This document shows positions 58,507 through 64,000 of a DNA stretch of 64,000 nt, piece by piece. The translations under genes were made by a program, and so were the position numbers. The notes under the pieces are model-generated. The model did not search any database. It saw only the letters and a program-made list of their open reading frames with translations, and was not told where the DNA came from. The stretch lies in NCBI RefSeq assembly GCF_000764305.2, contig NW_025936328.1:827377-891376 (forward strand), written 5' to 3'. The DNA comes from Hyalella azteca. Its lineage: Eukaryota > Arthropoda > Malacostraca > Amphipoda > Hyalellidae. Each line of letters opens with the position of its first letter. Position 1 is the stretch's first letter.

Positions 58507-61200
58507 GCAATAAGTCGGGCAGTCGTATTCCTATCGAGCCTCTTATCGAGCCTGAAGAATGTCCTCGAAGACAATCAGGAGGAGCTGTGGTGGCTGAGGG
58601 GTCGACATATCCACACAGTATACGAGCGTCTGGCATTAGCCGATCCCAGACCGAAACAGACAATGTTACACTGACAGAAGATCCTGTTAGTCTTATAGAA
58701 CTTATATAAATAGTTTACTAGACGAGAAATCAATGAAGTTGAGGAAGAAGGTATTTGTGAGTTTGAAATTTTAATTAAATTATTCTGGGAGGACAATTAA
58801 TGTCGGTGATCATGGAGTTTGGGCAAAAGTTGGTACGAAGAAATCATTGCGACAGCGACACTTCCAACGTGAGTTGAGGAAAAAATGTAAGGTGATGAAA
58901 ATTCCTGCGAAATTCAAAATTTAGGTGTCTCATTAAGACAGATATTACTTCACAACGAATTTCGTCTGTCTATTTTATTACTTAATGTTATATGATTTCT
59001 GAAACGTTTATGGAGCATTAAACCCATATTACAATTTACGTACTTCTTTCTATGAAGTATTGTAAGTTTTTATCCGTAATCTGACAGATAATAAGTTGAA
59101 GTTTCCGAAGCATAATTCCATTTATATATAAATGAAGTTTTAAGCCGTTAGCCGACTGATTAAAATTCAAAGGCACGGGAACATAATAATATAAATGTTA
59201 AGGGCCTAAGCGCTGGATCTTCGCGAAGGTTTTAATGCGGGGTTACATAAAAACGACACCCACGCCATAGCACGAGCGTCCCAAATCATGGATCGATTCC
59301 CTGTAAAAAGAGATTGCTCTGCGGATTTATGTGAAGTTTATCTCGTTCTCTGGTGGCGGAAGCTCTTCAGGTAGGAAACGCGAATACGATGAAAAAGACT
59401 AGATATAACTTCTTGAGATCTATTGGACATTGGTATACTGAGATATAAAAACGAAATTGTACATACGACTTATAGTCTGAATCTAAAGTGTTCCGGCAAA
59501 TTTAAATGCATGAGGTCTGCACGGTAATTGCTATGGAGAAAGATAATTTGGAGGATTGATTTTTTAACGTATGCAGAATTGCCAAGAAACTAAGACTTCC
59601 AATCCAATGACCGACAATTTCAGATTAACCATCATAAGTAAAGAATTACACGAGTTACGTTCTTGTTGCCTAGAGCTCGTGGACAGTGACTTTAGTATAA
59701 GTGAAACTGAAAATAAACAATATAATATTTTTAAATTATAATTCCGTATAATAAAAATATTTTTCTTCTTGCATGCATTATTCAGGAAATATGAGCGGCT
59801 CCTGATGATAATATTGATTTTTTATATCGTGCCACGTGCCTTGGAGCGCCAGAGTTTCAATTAATGTTGCAAAGACGTCTCTGCAAACTTAGATGACGAC
59901 AAGTGCACTTAGGCGAATTCGACTTTCTAGCATAGTGTGGGATTAAATAATGGAAAGACATAGTGTGGGATTAATTAATGGAAATCGTGAGCGCTATCCA
60001 CGACATGGTTCAGGATAATTGATGGAATCTATGAGAGCTAGTAACAAAGAAGTGTAGGATTATAATTGATGGAATATGATGATCATCGCAAGCACGCGAC
60101 GTAAATGAAGGAGGTGAACTTAAATCGTTCACAGTACAGAGTCTGTTTTATGCATTGACTCAATCCTTCAGTATGCAATCTCATCCACGCATTTATACAG
60201 TCTGTCTCATGGACTCAGTTCTTATTATCTTTTTAGAAAGTTTTGGAATGACAATCATATGAGCAGGAAATGTATGAGCAGAAGCAGCCCGTCATCGGGC
60301 GAATAATGACCTATTATGTAATTTTGTGTAGAGTTTGTATTTATTTTATAAGTGTGTTCCGTAAAATACTGCTCTATAAAAACTTTAGTGATCATACTGC
60401 GCACTATGATTAATGCAGCGATGTGAAGAGGAGCGCGTTTGCGGCACAATTAAGTACGGCTATTTACATGATAAATTACTTTCAATTTTAATCGTGAGCA
60501 GCATTACAAAAGTATACTAAATAACACAGAGCTCTTGGCATTAATTTTGATTTTGCTCATGGAAATGTCACACAAAATAATAAAATATTTTTTTGGCCTT
60601 CAAAGAAAGTCAGAAGATTTTATAGTGAAGAAAATGGCTTTGTGATACAAAGCCACCTTTAGCGCTTCAAAATAATTTCTTATTTCTATTTAAAATATCG
60701 GAAAAATGTGTAAGAAACTTCGTTCGTTATTCACAAAATTGTGATGCATAAACCCATATTTGAATTATCAACGCCGCTGTTAACCATGATCGATTATAAT
60801 TAATAGAAAGAACGATTACAATAAAAAAGGGCAAATTTCATTCGTTGATTTTCAATCTTTTTAGTATACATTTATTTGATTTCTTCCGTATCACAATAAT
60901 AATATGCAGACTCATGAAGAAAACAAATAAGAGATGAGGCATATATGATTTGGATTTATAAGTATGAGATATGAATGAATTTACCGATACCTTCTCATTC
61001 TCAGCAATGATATCAACCACTTGGAAGTTAATAACTTTGAGAATTATCTTAAGCTTCTTAGTAGTAATATAAACACTCAACTTCACCTCAAGATCATCGA
61101 AGAATTAAACAAACTTCGGGGCAACAGCAGCGTCAAACTTTGGCATTCAGAATTAACGCAAACTTAATCTATTACAAAGAGGATTAAACCGCTTACAGCA
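58507..61200. other. Non-coding stretch, no gene recognised
   Basis: GTGTGGGATTA(A/T)..AATGGAA recurs about four times in diverged form at 59935-60080. Otherwise AT-rich without supported open frames. Confidence 0.45.
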
Positions 61201-61204
61201 TTAC

Positions 61205-61483
61205 TTGGACTATAGCAGTACTAAACCTATAGCAATACTCAGCTTATTGCAATACCTAGACTATAGCAATACTTAGACTATAGCAATACTCAGCCTATAG
61301 CAATACTCAGCTTATTGCAATACCTAGACTATAGCAATACTTAGGCTATAGCAATACTCAGCCTATAGCAATACTCAGCCTATAGCAATACTCAGCCTAT
61401 GGCAATACTTAGACTATAGCAATACTAAGCATATAGCAATACTCAGCCTATAGTAATACTCAGACTATAGCAATACTAAAGCT
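61205..61483 (+). repeat. 17-bp minisatellite, about 16 copies
   Basis: The unit is AGCAATACTCAGCCTAT with variants CTTAGACTAT, CCTAGACTAT and CTCAGCTTATTGC. The order suggests a duplicated block of several units (61238-61290 resembles 61306-61358). Confidence 0.94.
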
Positions 61484-63916
61484 CGCTCTAACTCTTCATT
61501 CTCTCTACGAACATGGAGCTAAAACAACTTAATTTTTAACCTTGGACTGATTTATCATCTGAAACTTGAAATTAACTCTAATTGCTGAGCGCAATTTATT
61601 TTCTTCACAATTTAATTCGTAGAATAAAAATAAAAGATCACCGAGCAGTGAGATTCCTAAAGTTCAACAGCTTCAACTGAAGCTCTCCTTTTGGTTGGTC
61701 ACAACCTCAAAAATTTCCAGCAAATCGTGTAACTTTTAATAAAAAATAATTACATTTTGCTTGCTTGAGCAAAATGACGGATTTTTCTACAGAATCACAC
61801 GATATTAACATTGATAATCGAAGGAGAACTTATTAGTTTATAAAAAAGCATGTCGTCAGTACAAGAAACATCTGACATTAATTATTTGCAATTGTCATGT
61901 TTCGACAGTTCGCTTCGAAAAATATGAAGATAATAACGCGTTAATGTACATAATTGTTTCCGTCTGCTAAATCAGTTAGCAAAACGGACCGACGATTTTG
62001 TGAAATAATGAGGTGGTTCTCATAAAAAAAAATTTCTTCCGTAACCTTGCGATAAAATCAAGAAATTTCTGCTCGTTCGTCACACATCTGCATGGTCTAC
62101 TGAATTAAATAGACGTCAATTTTCTTTTACTCCAATTAATTTAGTTGAATTTAGTTTATCCGGCTGGCGAGCTCCCATCTTGCAAAACTTTTCAAGTCAC
62201 CGCCAATCAAGCATGATGAAAGAACTCTTCTCTTCTTCTTCTCGCCAAAAAATATAACGATTAAAATTTATATATACCATGAAGAATCTTCATCTCAGTG
62301 TTACTTTTTTTCGAATAATTCACATGTAAACAGAAATAAACGAATTAACCACTAACGCGCTGCGTGACAGGGACTTACATGGGAGAACGATCAATTATGA
62401 TTTATTTATATACGAGTTAAGTATCGGGGTAAAGTTGTTCTTTCAATATTGTTTAAGATGTTTTGTAATCCTGTTGATCAATGCAGCTTTTCATTCATTT
62501 TACAAAAATGTACATTCTAAACTGTTAATAAAACTGGTGTCCAAAGAAAGCCTTACCAACGTATACGTTAAACAATTTACTCGAATTTTTCACAGAATTA
62601 AATTTTTGCGTTTTGCATTTTTCGTCATCCCTCTTAAGTGTAAACTAGTATATTTAGGCAAAGAAATCACCCACGAACGTGAAAATATAGTCATAAAAAC
62701 TAGTCAATTTTTTTCTTATCGGATCCCTGAAATTTCCTCCAAAAATTACAAAAAGTTTGTCATCGTTGTTTGCTACGGCATTCGTTCGTTCCTCATTTGA
62801 AAACTCGCAGTAATTGCCTTCATCTTCTTGGATGAGATCAAAGAAACGAATTTATTCCTTGGCAGTCGCTGTGTGGTTCAGAGCTCTGCTCCAGCCTGGG
62901 TCTCATTACCAGCACCTCCATTATGGTGCAGGATGCGCGCCAACAATAGAGCAAGGCGTGCACGCTACGTAGAGTTTTGAGCCGTGGGCCACACGCTATA
63001 CAATGTGCGGTATTTTTAATGGCGGTTTAGAGTTGCTTATAAGACACGTAATAACTTTCTTCTTTAACCATGATATTGAAAAAGCTACTTAAAGCTTACA
63101 TGCATGGTTCTTTATTTAATGATAGTATGAAGTAAAATTTCAAACTTGAGTAACAAAGGCAATATGAAAAATAAGAACGAATTAGCATTCCAAAGACATA
63201 TTGAATCTACTCAGTTTTTTCGTCGTTCACTAATTTCAGACAAGTGTTTTTGAATTCTCTATAGTAGACTTTTAGTAGCCCAATTATGAATTCTTCGCTA
63301 AAAATTGGTGTTGCAGTCTATAACAATTCGTCGGCCACAATATCGAAATATTTCGCTATTGTGATATATTTAATTGATATTGAATGCAATAATAATACTG
63401 CGTACATATTATAGGTATTTCACTTTAAAAAAGTTCAGCGAGCTTGCCGCCCCCCCCCCCAACAAATTATTGTTATATAAGTATTAATTATAATTGCATA
63501 TAATTGCATTATTGCATATTTGCTATATGCAAATATTTGTATGTGTAATTATTTATAATATAATCAAGCACATCAGCCCCATGTACGTAGACATATCTTT
63601 TCCTTCTCTGCCTGTTTTATTCCCAGCATAACATTTAATCTCATTAACCTAACTCCTCATTTGCTCCGAATTTTCTTACTAAGTGCCAAACACAAGAGGT
63701 CAATTGTACAAAGATATAAAATTTCGGGTCTAGCCTTTTCTACGGCATTATTGCGCTCATGGGAACAATCCCTCTTCACTCGAAGCCTCTTTTTTGTTTG
63801 GTAGCTATGCTCATCATAAGGGATCCCTCCGCGGCATTGGTGTAGCGAGCGACACGGGAGTCGTTGCCTGCGACTGGTAAGCTGTGCATCAAACTACGTC
63901 TGATGTTGTTTACTTG
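61484..63916. other. Non-coding stretch, no gene recognised
   Basis: A 121-codon AT-rich open frame at 62435-62800 (+) has no motif I recognise. A run of ten Cs lies near 63451. Short TGCATATAATTGCAT-type alternations occur at 63495-63535. Confidence 0.45.
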
Positions 63917-63950
63917 CGATCATTTAAAGGATGATAATTTTAAATGATCG
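63917..63950. repeat. Hairpin with 12-bp perfect arms near the window end
   Basis: CGATCATTTAAA (63917-63928) and TTTAAATGATCG (63939-63950) flank a 10-nt loop. TTGCGATCATTTAA recurs at about 63982-63995, so a larger repeat may continue beyond the window. Confidence 0.88.
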
Positions 63951-64000
63951 AACATTGCGATAATTCAAGAAGCTCGCAGGTTGCGATCATTTAAGAAGCT

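Noticed and set aside
58071..58709. 212-codon open frame
   Set aside because: Two thirds is the 17-bp minisatellite read through in rotation; the rest has no recognisable domain.
59250..59330. tRNA-like GGATCGATTCCC segment
   Set aside because: No matching A box, acceptor stem or anticodon arm can be drawn around it.

Overview
The window looks like arthropod nuclear DNA, probably crustacean. It is AT-rich, the one clear gene is interrupted by introns with GT..AG borders, and it is crowded with minisatellites and small transposon remnants. I see no operons, ribosome-binding sites or other bacterial signals. The species call is inference from the style of the glycosyltransferase and the repeats; no rRNA, mitochondrial or other marker gene is present.

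Layout. Positions 197-3800 (+ strand) hold a UDP-glycosyltransferase (UGT) gene that can be read across six exons, from an N-terminal signal peptide to a C-terminal membrane anchor with a basic tail. Two things are odd. Its first intron opens with about 17 tandem 29-bp copies of the exon 1/intron 1 junction, each carrying its own splice-donor-like sequence. Its third exon changes reading frame near 1836-1860 and lacks roughly 40 residues expected there, so the gene is either decayed or mis-assembled. Downstream, 4377-4595 is a GC-rich SINE-like insert inside a 13-bp target-site duplication. Positions 8942-10237 are a complete but dead Tc1/mariner element, with 23-bp matching terminal repeats, TA at both ends and a frameshifted transposase. 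A 201-bp MITE with TA duplication lies at 14622-14822. Four copies of a ~140-bp family with internal inverted repeats lie at 2213, 30686, 43428 and 48116, the first inside a UGT intron. A LINE-reverse-transcriptase-like scrap lies near 43040-43168 (- strand).

The remaining ~50 kb is mostly non-coding. It carries about 20 tandem arrays with units of 9 to ~70 bp, several long hairpins or palindromes, and a few weakly supported orphan exons. Most longer open frames are by-products of arrays whose unit length is a multiple of three.

Assembly quality matters here. Positions 50682-50712 are a residual Nextera mate-pair junction adapter next to an N, so the left and right parts of the window may be wrongly joined at that point. 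A second N sits inside a tandem array at 44948.
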